Below are positions 39,401-51,069 of a stretch of 64,000 nucleotides of DNA, piece by piece. Position numbers and translations under genes: made by a program. The notes beneath the pieces were generated by a model. That model did no database searches, was not told the DNA's origin, and worked only from the letters and a program-made list of their open reading frames with translations. This stretch comes from Yamagishiella unicocca (Eukaryota > Chlorophyta > Chlorophyceae > Chlamydomonadales > Volvocaceae), in the NCBI GenBank assembly GCA_003116995.1, contig BDSL01000198.1, positions 1 through 64,000 on the forward strand, given 5' to 3'. The stretch's first letter is position 1; each line of letters begins with the position of its first letter.

Positions 39401-42400
39401 AGGCGGCGCCAGGGCCAAGATATGATGCTGGTGGCGGCGGCGGTGACGACGACGGCGATGGCGACGGTGGCGGCAGCAGCGGTGCCTCCAGGTCGTTGTC
39501 ACCATCTGGTTCCGGAGCCAAGGGGTTGAGCCACCTGTGCCGGTGGAACCAAGGACCGTCCCGCTGGCGGCCGGGGCGTTGCTCCGAAGCCACCGCTGCT
39601 GCCGCTGTCGCCTCCGGCGCTGCCTCTAGGTCCTGCCCAAGCTCGCTGTTGACCTATATCGCGTGGCGGGGGGAGGGGCGGTGGCGGGAGACTTGGGAGT
39701 CGCCAGCAGTTTGGCTAAGCGTGAGGTTAGAAAGGAGGTAATGGAGGAGGGTAGGAAGAGGACTGCAGCCCTCTTGGATACACGGCCTCGAACCGCACAC
39801 CCCACAGCCAACATACCTATACCCATTTGACGCCCATCCGCATTTCCAAGATAATCAGCAAACACACGCCCCCCATACCCCCACCTGCATGATGCAAGCT
39901 GACAGCGCCACAAACAGCGCCCACGGCAGCAGCGGCCCCACCGCCTGCAAGCCCAGCCAGGCAGCTAGCGCCGGCGGCAGTTGCATCAGCTGGGAGGGTG
40001 CGGGGTACGGCGGCGGCCGCCCCAGTGCCGGCAGTAGCAGCCGCGGGAGGCCCACCCAGGCGCAGTACTGATAGAGCAGTAGCACGCCCAGCATGGGGAG
40101 TACGGCACGACGCCGCAAGACTGCGCTGAGGTGGGGGCTGCGGTAAGCAAGTGGCGGGGAGGAAAAGGAGGGAGAGGAGGGAGAGGAGGGAGAGGAGGGA
40201 GAAGGCAGTTGAGGGGCGAGGAAATCCCGGGGCGGGGGATTGCAAAAATAACCCGTTTACACCACGTGAGCAGTATGGTCCAGGGCGGGGGAAGGGGGGA
40301 GATCAAGGGGAGACTGGGGAGAACGAGGTGTTGGTTTACTCCCTACCCGACCTTAAGGACGGTCGTACCCCAGTGCTCACGTCACTATTGGCATCATTCG
40401 CACACCTACCACCAAGCAACACACAACGGTTACCTGCCCCAGTTCAGCCCTACCGAGCCCTGCCCAGCCCAGCCCCCAGCCCACCTGGCCGCCATGCCCG
40501 CCCCCAGCGCCGCCAGCAGCAGCAGCGACAGCGCGCTTGCAGCCATGAACGCGGCCAGCAGCAGCGCCAGCAGCGCCACCTCCCCACCCCACGCCGCCCA
40601 GGCGCCCTCCCACAGCTCCAGGCAACCCCGCACCGCCAGCCGCACGAACAGAAGCCAGCCGCCGCTACCGTTACCGCCGCCGTTGCCGCCGCCGAAGGCG
40701 GATCGTCCGCTGTTCGCCGCCGCCAGGGCAAACGCGGTGGCGGCGCCGGGGTAAGGCCGCCCTGCACCGGTGCTCTGTGTTCCGTACTCGGGCGCAGGCG
40801 ACGCTACCGTGTTGCCGCTGCGGCCGAAAGCCGCGTTGTCACTATTCGTGGCGGGCATCTGAGCAACGGCCGGAGGCAAGGAATCCACCGCGGCAGCGGT
40901 GGCGGCGGCGCCGACAGGGCCCGTAGTGGGCTGGGCCTGGCGGCCGCCGCCGCCGCTGCTCGCACCGCGACGTGGCGGTGGCGCCAGCAGCGGCCGCCGC
41001 TCGTCCTCGACGTCCTCCTCGCCTTCGACGTCGCCTCCGCCGGCGGGCACCAGCTCGTCTGCGGGCACGTCCATCGCCTGCACGGGGTTGGGAGACCATG
41101 GGGTAGGACTGCAGCTGCGGGCCCGGTGGCGGCCATCCCTCGGGGTAGGTTTCCGGCATTGGAACCCGAACCCCAGGCGCGGTGGGTTTCCCTACCTTCA
41201 AGACGTCGTACGCTCCACGCCCAAGCCGGGACAGGACCTGATTGGCAACAGCACGGCATCAAGGGGCGGCGATAACGGCGGCGGGTTCAGGTGCGTGGCT
41301 CCCCGGACAGGAGTGTGGAGGGGGCCCTGAATGGCAGCTACGCTATCCTGCAGGCTGCCTACCCGACCATGGACCACCGCACTCCTGCTTGTATCGGCGT
41401 CAAGAGGATCAAGAGGTGTAACTTCCCCCTTCATGCTTGCCGCTTGGCGGGCAGGCGAGCGGACGGAAGCCGGTCAATTTGCGGCGCAAGCAACCCCCGC
41501 CCTAACACCGTTCCCCAATCGAAGGCGCCCTCGCCCCTGACCTGGTTGGCCACCGCGGCCGCAGGCGCCAGCGCCCGCCGAACGGCCCGCTGAAGCGGCG
41601 CCCGCGGCCCCAGCCATGGCAGCACCGCCGAGTCCGGCCGGGCCGACGGAGGTGGCCAGAATAGGCAGCACGGCTGGCCGGGGGCTGCCGCCGCCACCAC
41701 CTCGTGTGGCAGCTTCGAGCGCCACCTGACACGTGAGTCGTCGGGTACGTACGACATAGTCGTGAGGCAGCGGGCAGCAGTAGGCAGCTAAATAGGGGCC
41801 GGGGAAGGCACAATAAGAGGAGGGCGGCAAGTGCGAGCCACGTGAGGGCCTCACGGCAGGGGGGCCGGTTGGTGTACGGCGCTGTGTATTGAAGGAGATG
41901 GCACTTCCCCTGTCCCCCTACCCCACCTGGGCTTTCCTCACAAGCCCACCTGTGCGCCTTGCCCCTCAGCGCCAGCGCCGCCATCGTCAGCAGCTGCAGC
42001 GCCAGGCGGAGCCGCAGACCAGGGGCAGGTGAGCACTCGGCGCCGCCAGCACCTCCGCCTCCGCCGGCTCCGAAAGCTCCGCCGCCTCCGCTGCCGCCCG
42101 CGGTCATCGCCCGCAAGAGGCGGCGCAGCGGATCCGCCAGGGCGACCGCGAATGCGCGACCGGTAACCAGCCCCCCTCCTGCGGCGGCATTAAGGTCAAT
42201 CATCGAAGTCGACGGCGGCGGTGGCGCGTCGTGCAGGTCGCAAGGAGGCAGCCCCAGCCAGTCCGCCACGGCCGCGGGGCTCCAGGGAATGTAGCCGCCG
42301 TCGCCGCCGTCGCCTCCCGGCTCCGAAACCGACCTCAGCCACGTCGCCACCGGCTCCAGCTGCAGAGCGTACAGTGTCATCAACCAGCCCGCTAGCACCA

Positions 42401-45400
42401 GCTGGACGGCGGCGAAGAAGCCGACTGCGGCGGCGGCATCGCCGACACGAGCGGGGCTGCCGCCGCCACGCCCGCCGCGGGCGCGGCCGCGGGCGGCGGC
42501 GGCCGCGCGCCAGGCGGCGGTCATGGCGGCGACCACGCCCGCCGCCAGCAGGGCTGCGGAGAGGACTCCAGGGGAGGCCATGAGGGCCGCGAAGAGCAGC
42601 ACCGTGGTGAAGAAGTCCAGGTTGAGGATGAGCCAGCGCTTCACGAACCAAGCCCCGGACTCCTGTTTGGCCACACGTCGAGCGGCGGAGGCGGGCGTGG
42701 GCCGCTGGTGCTGGTGCTGGTGATGCGGCAGCAGCGGCTGCAGTAGTGGCGTGTCTCGCTCGCTGCTACAGCCCACGCAACTGCCGTGGCGCCGCATCCA
42801 CTTGCTCACCGCGGCGGCGGCGAACGCCCACCTGCACGGCAGGGGGTCGTACATAGTGTTATCGTACATTTACCTTTGGGTGGGACTCGAGGCATAAAGT
42901 GCAGCCCCAAATCACCCAGCCACCAAACCACCACCACCATAACACACACCTAATACTGTATTCGGTATCCCCATCGACTGGCAATATGCGGCCCAGACAC
43001 CGAAGGGAGTCCGCTCATTGGACGCCGCCCTCTGCTGGCTGCTGCGACTTGCCGCATCGTTCCTCACCTATAGAGCTGCAATGCGAGCAGCAAGCAGGCA
43101 GGTCGAGCCAGGGCCAGCACCAGTCGCGCCCCAGGCGCCTCCGGCGGGCCGCCGTACAGGAGCGATACGAGCCGCCACCACCACTCAGCGCTCCCCGCCG
43201 CCCCCGGGCCGTCGCCAGGCGGCCCGTACACGGACATCGTAGCCGCGGTGTACGACATACACAAGTCAGCGGCGCTGTACAGCGCCAGAGCCGCGGGGGC
43301 CAGCCAGGGTGCGTTGGCGGCGGCGGAGTGGGCTAGGCCCAGGGAGGAGAGCTGGAGGTGCGGCTGCTGCGGATGCAAACTGGACCTGGACGGATCAGGC
43401 CGGCAGGACGGTTGGGTCGGTTGGCTTGTTCGGACCAAGGCAACAATTCATGCCAAAATTATTGCGAAGGAGGGTAAGAATGGGGCCCGTAGGATTAAGC
43501 CGCGAGCGGCTTCACGTACGAAACACACAAGTGGGCTACACAGGAGCTTCGCACAACCTTGCCGCAAACCTGATAGAGTTTGGGGAAATAAGACCATGTC
43601 CACCCGTAACGTTGCTTCGCCCTCAAACCTCCTTCTTCCGCCCCCACGCTACGAGCTACTCGCTACGCTCACCGGTGGTGGCTCAGCCGCAGCCTCCCGA
43701 CGTACTGCCCCCTCCGCGGCGGCGCCAGCAGCAGCGGCAGCCCCAGAGCCACGTAGCCCAGGCCCAGCAGCCCCACGTGCGTGTCGTACAGTACGAGCAC
43801 GTACAGCAGCACGGCGACGAGCCAGTACCCAACAGACGAGGCGGCGCTGCCCAGCAACGACCCCAGTGCCAGCAGCCACCCCTGGACCTGCGGGGGCGGC
43901 CTTTGTACGACAGCATCCACCGCCGCGCCTCCGCCGCCTCCTCCTCCAGCTGCTGCCGCCTCCGCCTCGGCCGCCGCCTTCGACGAAGCGGCGGCGGCGA
44001 CGACGAGGACCTTGCCTGCTACTGCGTGGGCCGTAGCCAGCACCAGCGCTCCCAGCAGCGGCAGGCAGTCCGCGGTGCGGGTGGGCGCCAGCAGCCCCAC
44101 CAGCTGCAGCACGTGACGCCACTCCTCCCGCTGCGTGAAGCCCAGACCCGGCAGCTGGCCGCACATCGCCGCGTACAGAGCCAGCAGGTGGACGGACGCG
44201 TATAGGCGGAGCAGGCGGTGCGCTGGAGGCGCAGCAGGAAGCCGCGGCGGCACCTGCGGCACCCGCGGGACTAGCGGGGGCCAAGCGCTGACGGCGCCCT
44301 CGGTCGTTGTAGGCTCGCTGCCGCCGCCATCACCGTAGGCTTCGTCACCGGGCTGGCTGATGTCCGGCAGGATCGACCCGACCCGTGGGTCGGGGCTGAG
44401 CCGTAGGGCGGTGCTGCCGCAGTACGACAGCACGCAGAGGAGGTAGGCGCCGTGCAGCAGGTCGAGCCTGTACGAACCCAGCAGGATCCAGCTGGACGGG
44501 ACGAGCACGTGTAGCATGTGATAAAGCGCCAGGACGAGCGTAAGGCCCAGAGGGCTGCTTGCGACGCTAGTGCGGCCGCCCCGGCCTCCGGCGCTACTGC
44601 CAGCACTGCTTGCGTGCCGCGCACCCCCCACGTCATCGCCGCAACCCGCACTGCTGACGCCATCGTGCCCACCGCTACTGCCGCTGCTGCCGTACAGGTT
44701 GTTGCCCCCCGCTGTCCTGCTGCGCGCGAGGCCCGCCATGGCCAGTATCGCCAGCGCCTGCCCGGCGAGGGGGAGTACGACAGGCGGCGGGCTGTCGTAC
44801 ATGAAAAGGCCGATGGAGTGCAGCACGGGCGGCAGGAGCTGCGGGTACGACGCTGAGAGGCACGTGATGACGTACACCGCCGTGTTCCACGCCAGCAGTA
44901 GCATTGTCAGCGCGGGGCTACACCGCCGAAGCAGCCGCCTGCCGTACCTGCGGTGCACGGTCGGTGGTGGCGAGGGGAATCAAAGGAGCGTTAGGTTTAC
45001 CGGTATAAGGAAGGGGTGTTTGGAAGAAGGGACTAGAGCGGTGCGGTCTGGCGGGTTACGTCGGGCATTCGGCCGCGAACCGCGGCCAGAGGTGTCGGTT
45101 TGTTGCCCCATTCACAAACGATGATCACGCGCTCGTCCAGCGCGCTACTGCCGCATCTGTGCGCAGAATAGCTAGCTGGGCTGTAGCTAGCTAGCTGGGC
45201 GATAGCTAGGCAAGGCGTCGTGCAATGGGCGGCTAAGGCGTCCAGGGATGGCCGACCCGCCCAGTGCCCGCCGCACGCCCCGCCCCTCCCGGCCGGTCCT
45301 CACCTCCCGGGCGCCAGCAGCGTCCACATGCCCACCGCCAGCAGCACCCCGCCCACAACCGACACCTCCACCATGCTTAGGCAAGCCAGCGACACCGCCG

Positions 45401-47544
45401 CCACGCCGGGGTGGGCACACACCGCCTCCACGCCGGCCGATGCGCGGTCCGCCGCCCGCGCGACCAGTGCGGAACCGCCGCCGCCAATCCTGTGGTGATG
45501 ATGGCGGCGCTGCTGCTGCAACTGCTGTGGTCGCTGCGGCTGCTGCCGGCGCTGTTGCCGAGGCGGGGTCTGGCGCTGCGGGTGCAGCTCGCCACGTTCC
45601 TCTCCGCCTCCTCCTCCATCCCCATGCGTGACGGCGACGGCGCCCGCCACGACGCCGGCAGGTGCCTGTTGGGACCATAGGGCCGCAGAGCTGGGAGGCT
45701 CCAGCGGCTGCGAGGGAGGCTCTGGGGCGGCAGACGGGTGGGGCTGCGACCCGAGGGTCACGTGCCGCATCCGGCAGCGCCGCCAGCCCTCCGCCGCCAC
45801 CTTGGCCGCGAACCCCAGCGCGCCGTACAGCGACGTCAGCGCCACGACGTGCAGTACCTGCGGTACGACGTCGTACAGCGGTGCGGCGGACGGGTCGAGG
45901 CGGTACAGCCCCAGCGCGCGAGCGGCGCGCGCCCCGTCCGCGGGCCAGGCGTCCGTCGGCTGTAGCTGCCAGCCGTACACCGCCACCAGGCAAGCGCCGC
46001 AGTACAGCTGGAACAGGCGCAGTAGCGGCGAGTGGGTGGAGGGCGGCAAGCCCATCCGTAGGGCCCACATGGCTATGGCAGCCGAGGCGATGAGCAGCCA
46101 GGGCATATTGAAGACCGCCGGCCACAACAGGGCGGCGAGGACCAAGAAAAACCCTGAGGCGGCGGCCGGACCGGCGGCGGCGGCCGCCGCCGCCGTCGCC
46201 GCCGTCGCCGCCGTCCCCTGTCCGGCCTTCCATTTGCTGTCCGCCGCGCCGCTGCTGCTGCTGCTGGCGGCGCCCGCAACGCCTGCAGCGGCGGCTCCAT
46301 TTCGACCAGCGCTGGCAAGGGCGTTGGCAGATGCCGCCGAGTCCCCAGCGTCGCTGACGGCGCCGCCGCCGCCGTCGTCGCCTTGCGCAGACCGGGGGGC
46401 CGCAGTGTCGTTGCCGTGAGCGCCGCCGCCGCCGTTGCCCTGGGCCGCACCATCCCGTGCCGCGCCGCCGCTGCCGCTGGAGAAACACGCGGTGTAGGCA
46501 TCTTGGGCCTCCGCGAGGGCCGTCAGGGCGCACAGCAGCGGCGGCACGAACACCTGGCACGGACAATGGCGTCGGTCAGGTTGACGCTTTGGGGGGGCGA
46601 AGGTGGCGGTGGTATGGTGGGCGGTGGTACGGCCATGCATGGATTGAACCTCCTTGAACAGTACCCCCGTGCCCGTGTCCCATCGAATACGGTACCCCCG
46701 TGCCCGTGTCCCATCGAATACAGTACCCCCGTGCCCGTGTCCCATCGAATACAGTACCCCCGCGCCCGTGGCCCATCGAATACGGTACCTCCGTGCCCGT
46801 GTCCATCGAGTACGGTACCCTAGGCCTTCCCCAACAATCCGCTACCGCCTCACCGCCAGCAGCTCCCACACGGTGCACTGCGACAGGTCTCGGAGCCCCA
46901 GGACGCGCCACAACGCAGACCCTGGGCCCACGCCGTCAGTCGCCAACAGCGGCAGTAGCAGCTGTAGCAGCAGCGCGACGCATGCCAGGGCGGCGCTGGT
47001 GGACCAGAGCACCAGGCCGAAGCGCGCGGCGGCGCGCGGCGGCCCCAGGGCGGGGCGGGTGGCAACGACGCCCCATGCGAGGAAGAGCGCAAGGAAGGCG
47101 GCGCCTGGGTGCAGGGCAGAGCGGGGGACGGGAAACGGGGAGGGTTAGAGCGGCAGGTACGACAGACAGGAGCCCGTTGTACGGCATGTGAAGCATGCTC
47201 GTGTCCGTCAGGGAGGGAATGGGGCCGAGTGGCAGGTTGTTGGCGAGGCGGTGCGCAATTGACCGAGGGCACCGGGTGGGCATGAAAAGAGCGCTGCGGT
47301 CGTGCATTGGCGAGGCGAAGGAAGAACTGTGGGCCACAGGCTGTAGGCATCATAGGTGAGTCTGCTAGGCTGGTCGCGTATGGTAACATGTCCTTGTCGG
47401 AATTCGCGACCGCGACGTCCGGCCGGGGGAGCTCAGCCGACGCAGCGGTGCGCTGCGCCTCGTACCCGCAGGGCTGATTCTGCTGTAGGCCTCGATGGCC
47501 AGCGCCGCAGCACCCAGGAGCGCCCGACCCGTGTAGCGCCTCAT
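26766..47544 (-). CDS. PIEZO: Piezo mechanosensitive ion channel, 32 exons
   Basis: Exons 5' to 3': 47544-47466, 47104-46854, 46553-45304, 44947-43673, 43385-43068, 42831-41950, 41725-41542, 41237-41196, 41077-40485, 40137-39885, 39653-39129, 38592-38383, 38138-37589, 37315-36900, 36780-36079, 35960-35799, 35613-35318, 35002-34405, 34268-33898, 33702-33151, 32778-32498, 32218-32087, 31828-31702, 31534-31477, 31106-31011, 30365-30336, 30058-29684, 29393-29226, 29002-28889, 28619-27870, 27497-27320, 26866-26766. These total 11,919 nt (3,972 residues) in one continuous frame. Many hydrophobic segments form the blade; the anchor, outer helix, cap, inner helix GLYVTFVFAIGRFLRL and C-terminal domain follow in family order. 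Piezo trimers open Ca2+-permeable pores under membrane tension. Plant and animal members have about 2,500 residues; the excess here lies in Ala/Gly/Pro/Ser-rich linkers. The start is the first in-frame ATG. The least certain junctions are the GTCAGG donor after 41542 and exon 20. Confidence 0.9.
27870..31106 (-). other. Piezo outer helix and extracellular cap exons
   Basis: Exon 31106-31011 gives the outer helix LALVVLLLVLWLPPLFFSSG followed by APTYQ. The cap spans 30365-27870 and contains RFPLFATGDRRL, YAPDQ, DGLWQISPPSRRALLELL and IHWRLVRS, and ends AGPPLVAVLEPVQSGLL. These align in order with plant Piezo caps. One exon is only 30 nt (30365-30336). A Ser/Ala/Gly-rich insertion of about 130 residues sits inside the 28619-27870 exon. 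Confidence 0.88.
30541..30985. repeat. Imperfect ccctccctggacc minisatellites in a Piezo intron
   Basis: Two clusters of tggaccctccctcc-like units occur at 30551-30613 and 30920-30982, in the intron between exons 31011 and 30365. Similar words occur at 32395-32475 in another Piezo intron. Confidence 0.8.
31385..31476. repeat. (ACCC)n microsatellite at a Piezo donor site
   Basis: The plus strand holds interrupted acccaccc repeats ending at the exon boundary 31477. On the minus strand the intron therefore begins GTGGGTGGGTGG immediately after the CAG of the exon 31534-31477. Confidence 0.95.
31702..32218 (-). other. Piezo anchor and pore-proximal exons
   Basis: Exons 32218-32087 and 31828-31702 encode ALQLRDGYPP and then LPFLYEIRTLLDWTC and NWLKLEDIRSSLF. 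PFLYEIRTLLDW fits the family-wide PF-x2-E-x6-W motif exactly, and WLKLEDI is the conserved segment after it. These are the strongest sequence proof that the gene is Piezo. The motif starts at about residue 3309 of the model. Confidence 0.93.
32945..33163. repeat. 22/23-bp tandem repeat of a Piezo 5' splice site
   Basis: Ten copies of cctgcggtccgcaaacaccc with alternating 22- and 23-bp spacing. On the minus strand each copy reads CCGCAGGTGGGG or CCGCAGGTTGGGG, that is, the last exon bases plus a donor GT. The copy nearest the exon is the donor used in the model (exon end 33151). Confidence 0.93.
38250..38640. repeat. Homopolymeric G/C runs flanking a Piezo exon
   Basis: C-rich runs at about 38250-38300 and G-runs of 9-11 at about 38599-38630 flank the exon 38592-38383. 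Similar C-runs occur at about 39095-39115 and 29610-29630, all in or at the edge of introns. These could form G-quadruplexes and are prone to assembly length errors. Confidence 0.8.
40160..40205. repeat. Purine repeat (gagggagag) in Piezo intron 9
   Basis: The unit gagggagag is repeated four to five times just upstream of the exon at 40137. On the transcribed strand it is a long pyrimidine tract, well placed as a polypyrimidine tract for that exon's acceptor. Confidence 0.85.
46661..46820. repeat. 31-bp minisatellite in Piezo intron 2
   Basis: The block gtacccccgtgcccgtgtcc starts at 46661, 46692, 46723 and 46754, with further partial units at 46785 and 46815, an exact 31-bp period for the first five. 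It lies about 35 nt inside the intron from the donor at 46853. Confidence 0.95.
47466..47544 (-). other. Piezo N-terminal exon
   Basis: The ATG at 47544 opens MRRYTGRALLGAAALAIEAY and ends in phase 1 at a GTACGAGG donor. Joined to the exon at 47104 it gives SPAGAAFLALFLAWGVVATR, a hydrophobic start matching the position of the first membrane helices in plant Piezo. Upstream in-frame sequence has only a GTG before a stop, so this ATG is preferred. Confidence 0.65.
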
Positions 47545-47559
47545 GAGGATTGGTGAAGC

Positions 47560-48880
47560 GAGTTCTGGGTTGCAGTCCCCTAGGATGATTGTCACGGCAC
47601 TTTCATTGGAATCGGGAGTGCACGCTACGAGTGGCACCAGAACGCATTGAATTTAGCCTTTACACATCTAGTTGGTTACGGACGAGCGCAGCTGCTGACG
47701 AAGCTTTGTGCTGTGTTCGCTCCGAAAGACACCTAAGACCGTCTAAGACCACATGGCGCGGCTATTGGTTCATAATACTTGTTTGATGCACTATGAGGAT
47801 AGGAAGAAGAAGCGACCGGAAGTCGCTAAGAGAAGTCTAGCTCCAACGTTCCAAAGCCTGACGCTCATGCCGGCATTGCCCGGGATCCCTACAAATTGCA
47901 TCCCGTGTACCACTCGTTATTGGTTATTTGTTTGGTCTCAATTGGCGTCCCTCAGTGCAAGTATGAACAAACATCCGTAACGCTGCTACATGCTCCTGCC
48001 CTCTCCTGCCAGCTGGTGCGCTTCGTGGGCCGCTTGTCCGCATGTCTGGTGCCTTCTGGGCCTGCGGCTGTTTTTGTTATTCCCCCGTGCGGTTTGTTCC
48101 GCCTAGTTTTTTCTGTTGTCTGCGACCGTCTTGGTGGGTGTGCCTGGGGTGCCTTCTGCCCGCATCTGCGTTTCCTCGTCCTCGGGGCCCTGGTTTGTTG
48201 GACTGCCCGTCGTGCTGAAGCTCCCCTTGCTGGCTGGCTTTTCAGGGTTGGGCGTTTTTTCGTGAGTGGTTGGTGCCCTGGGCCGCCAGGGGTTTCCGTC
48301 CCCAGCCCGCATAAGCATGGGCCCGCACATGAATCCAGCCATACAAGCCTGTATATATATTGACATGACTTCACGGCCAGGCATTTCGAGCCAGCGCGGC
48401 ATTGGTGTGACCGTCCCACGGGTCAAATTGCAACAGTCGACACTTGGGAACGATAAATCGATGGCCGTGCGAGCTATCTACCAGGATATTGAGCGTCACG
48501 ATTGAGCTGTTCCTATTTTAGGTAACAAACTCCTGGATTGGACTGGGCGTAGGGCGGTTAAAGGCATGGAAAGACGAGGATTGGGGAACCTGCAGCAGGC
48601 TGGCAAAGGCCAAGGACCAAGTCTAGCCTACTGCCAGCTGGTCTCGCAGCTATCGACGTGCGATCCAATGGTGTCCGTGGGCACATCACAGGGCATAATA
48701 TCTCTGATGCGCGGCCGTATCTTGCGATTTTGGGGTTCTGTTAAAGTCCAGTCATTGGCCGCACGTCAACCGCTCGTCAACCCGACCAAAAGCTCGTCCG
48801 TGGCTTCATAAGGCATAAGATCCTCCAGCGTCCTACTCTGCGCACAACAGACAAACCCGCCAAACTCCCTTGCGGACTGA
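47560..48880. other. Divergent intergenic region, Piezo / LysM
   Basis: This interval holds the promoters of both genes, which are transcribed away from each other. No clear TATA box was seen. The middle part, about 48000-48360, has a long open plus-strand frame of low-complexity hydrophobic and Cys/Trp-rich content, similar in style to the remnant at 16.5-17.2 kb, and may be a retroelement fragment. Confidence 0.4.
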
Positions 48881-48975
48881 AACAACATTAAATCGACTCC
48901 AGAACGCAGGACCAGCCAACGGTGCTTGTCGCGAGGAGAACATTGTTTGCCAAGTTCTCCTCGGTCGCAGCCGGG

Positions 48976-50761
48976 ATGGCTGCTGTCAATAACGCGGCGT
49001 CTCTGCTCGTGGTGCTGTTGGTGCTGGTCGCGACGCCGAGTATGCTCGCCAGCAGCCGCGCCTTGTCCCAGTTCAGCATTTCCAACGCCAACGCCAACGC
49101 TGCTAGCTTCAATTTTGGTTTTAACTTAGGCTTCGGTAGCAGCCAAGCCAGTTCCAGTGCAGGTAGCAGTAGCGGTGGGCTTGGTGGAGCAGGCAGCCAG
49201 GCGACAGCCAATGCGGGCAGCATCAGCAGCGGCGGGCTCGGGGGCGGCAGCCAGGCCAGCGCGAACGCAGGTGCGCGCCTCACAGATAGGCTCGCATCAT
49301 CTCATATAACATCATCTCAGCCTTGTGTGAAGCTTTCAGGCCTGGGATGACACTGCTTGACAGTGTGCCCGAGGTGCCTGTCCTCGTGCTTGAGCCGCTG
49401 GTTTCCCTGCCGCAGCTGCTGCACATTCGGTGTACCGGCGCGTCCGTTCTGGGCCAGTCGTAAGCGCGCGGCCATAAGCTGGCCGGCGCTATACTGCGCG
49501 AACATATGTATGTATGCCTCTTGCCTTGGAAACTAGGGTGCACCGAAGTAAGCATACGGATAAGACGAATAATATCCCCGGTGTGAGCGATCTCCATGTT
49601 TTAGAGCGTTGATCGCGCGCACAACCCGGACTGACTCTTTTTGCCCCGCACCTCGCCCTGCGGACCGCAGCGGCGGACACCGTGGCTGAGCAATTCGCGC
49701 CGCGCTTCGGTCTGGGCAGCAGCGGCGCCCGGTGCCTGGCCAACGCCGTGGCTTCATCTGGAGGGTCGGGGAGCGCCCGTGCCGGCGCGCGTGAGTACTG
49801 AGGTCTAGCGAGCCGAAAAAGGGGGTGCGGTGTCGCGGTGCTGGCATCGTAGCACGCGATGCCCCCCTGGCGAACCACTCTTTCGTTTTTTAGTTGTTGT
49901 AACGGTTACAGTGGGTTCCAGACCAAGAGGTAGAACCATCGTTTTTATCTACGTACGTGGCGAATGACGGGTTTCTCCTCATTCCTCCGCCTCGCTCTCC
50001 TTGTGTGTGCCATCATCACAATCAACGCTCGTCATCTCCTTATACCCTCCATCCGTGCCACCAGGTGCCAATAGCTTCGCTGTGGGCGGCCCTGGCCTCA
50101 GCAGCCTGGCGAACTGCGGCGCAGAGGCATCAGCAACATCCAGCAACCTCAACTGCAGGTGAGGGACTTGTGCGTGCGTGCGTGACGGGCGGGTTCATTT
50201 TCGGGCCACATGGAAGATGTCGAAGAGCACGAGCACGCCTTACCTGAGCAGGGTTCCGTGTCATAGCCTACCTAGCGGCAGGGTGGTACTAGTAACTGTT
50301 TAGTTACAGTAAGATCCAGGCCAAAAGGTAGAACCATCGGGCACATCGCCTGACACTGAAGGAGGCGAAAGAGACAGAAATCGGAGTGCACCGGAACAAC
50401 ACCAGCCGACAGCCCAGAGGCAGAACAGCAGCAGCCAGCACCCCAGGGGTGGTGTGGAACGACTGCCGCCCCTGCCTCTCAGCCTTACTTGGCTCACCTC
50501 GGCTCACAGTTACTACTACCTTCGTTCATTGACACCATTTGCTTGGCATTTTGACTGCACCCCTCCGATATTGGGCCTGTCGCGCGCCGCCGCGAAACGT
50601 CGACCTACATCCGCAGGCAGTTCACTGCACCGAACGATGCGAACCTGTGCGACTTCGCTGGCCTTTTCGGCGCCAACTGCCAGGGTCTGCAGCTGGTGAA
50701 CCCTGGCGTTGGTTTGGTGCGCGTCGGACAGTCCATCAACGTCCCGCCGTGCACCATCTAG
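48976..50761 (+). CDS. Secreted Ser/Gly/Ala-rich protein with C-terminal LysM-like module
   Basis: Exons 48976-49270, 49671-49790, 50065-50158 and 50617-50761 give 217 residues with agreeing phases (1, 1, 2). The N terminus is a signal peptide: MAAVNN, then the hydrophobic core LLVVLLVLVATP, with cleavage likely near SSRA. A repetitive Asn/Ala then Ser/Gly linker follows to about residue 100. The C-terminal 45 residues read NDANLCDFAGLFGANCQGLQ, then NPGVGLVRVGQSINVPPC, the pattern of a LysM fold (Cys, FG, LQ..NPGV, VGQ, VPPC). LysM modules bind GlcNAc-containing glycans, so a cell-wall or extracellular role is likely. The ATG at 48976 is chosen because the signal peptide starts there. Introns 2 and 3 contain pieces of the dispersed element seen at the satellite edge. 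Confidence 0.75.
49890..49942. mobile_element. Short copy of the dispersed element in a LysM-gene intron
   Basis: It contains tgttgtaacggttacag followed by gaccaagaggtagaaccatc, which matches the satellite-edge remnant at 16527-16567. It lies wholly within the intron 49791-50064. Confidence 0.7.
50288..50460. mobile_element. Longer copy of the dispersed element in a LysM-gene intron
   Basis: From a gttacag boundary it runs through gaaccatcgggcacatcgcc and tgacactgaaggagg to a region matching 16620-16695. It is diverged but collinear with the remnant beside the satellite. It lies in the intron 50159-50616, so the gene tolerates it. Confidence 0.75.
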
Positions 50762-51069
50762 ATTGGCCGCTTAATGGGCGACACCTACCTTTCACACCCT
50801 GTTCCAAGTGAACCTTGGCAACGGAATCGGACCGCAGGGTTCATGAGGCAAAGTTGACACCTGTCAGCATGCTGCTACCGTATGTTGCAGCGAGTTGCAG
50901 CGACTTGCTATTCGGTTCTCCATAGGGGAGGACCAGGGGTAGCTTCTCCAAAGATTGAGTCGTTGAAAAAATCCATTAGCTACGTAGGCTGCGAATCTCC
51001 TCGTATGCTTACTTCTCTAAACTCCCAAGGAGGAACGTCATGCAGTAGTTGAGGCTTTCAGATGGGTGT

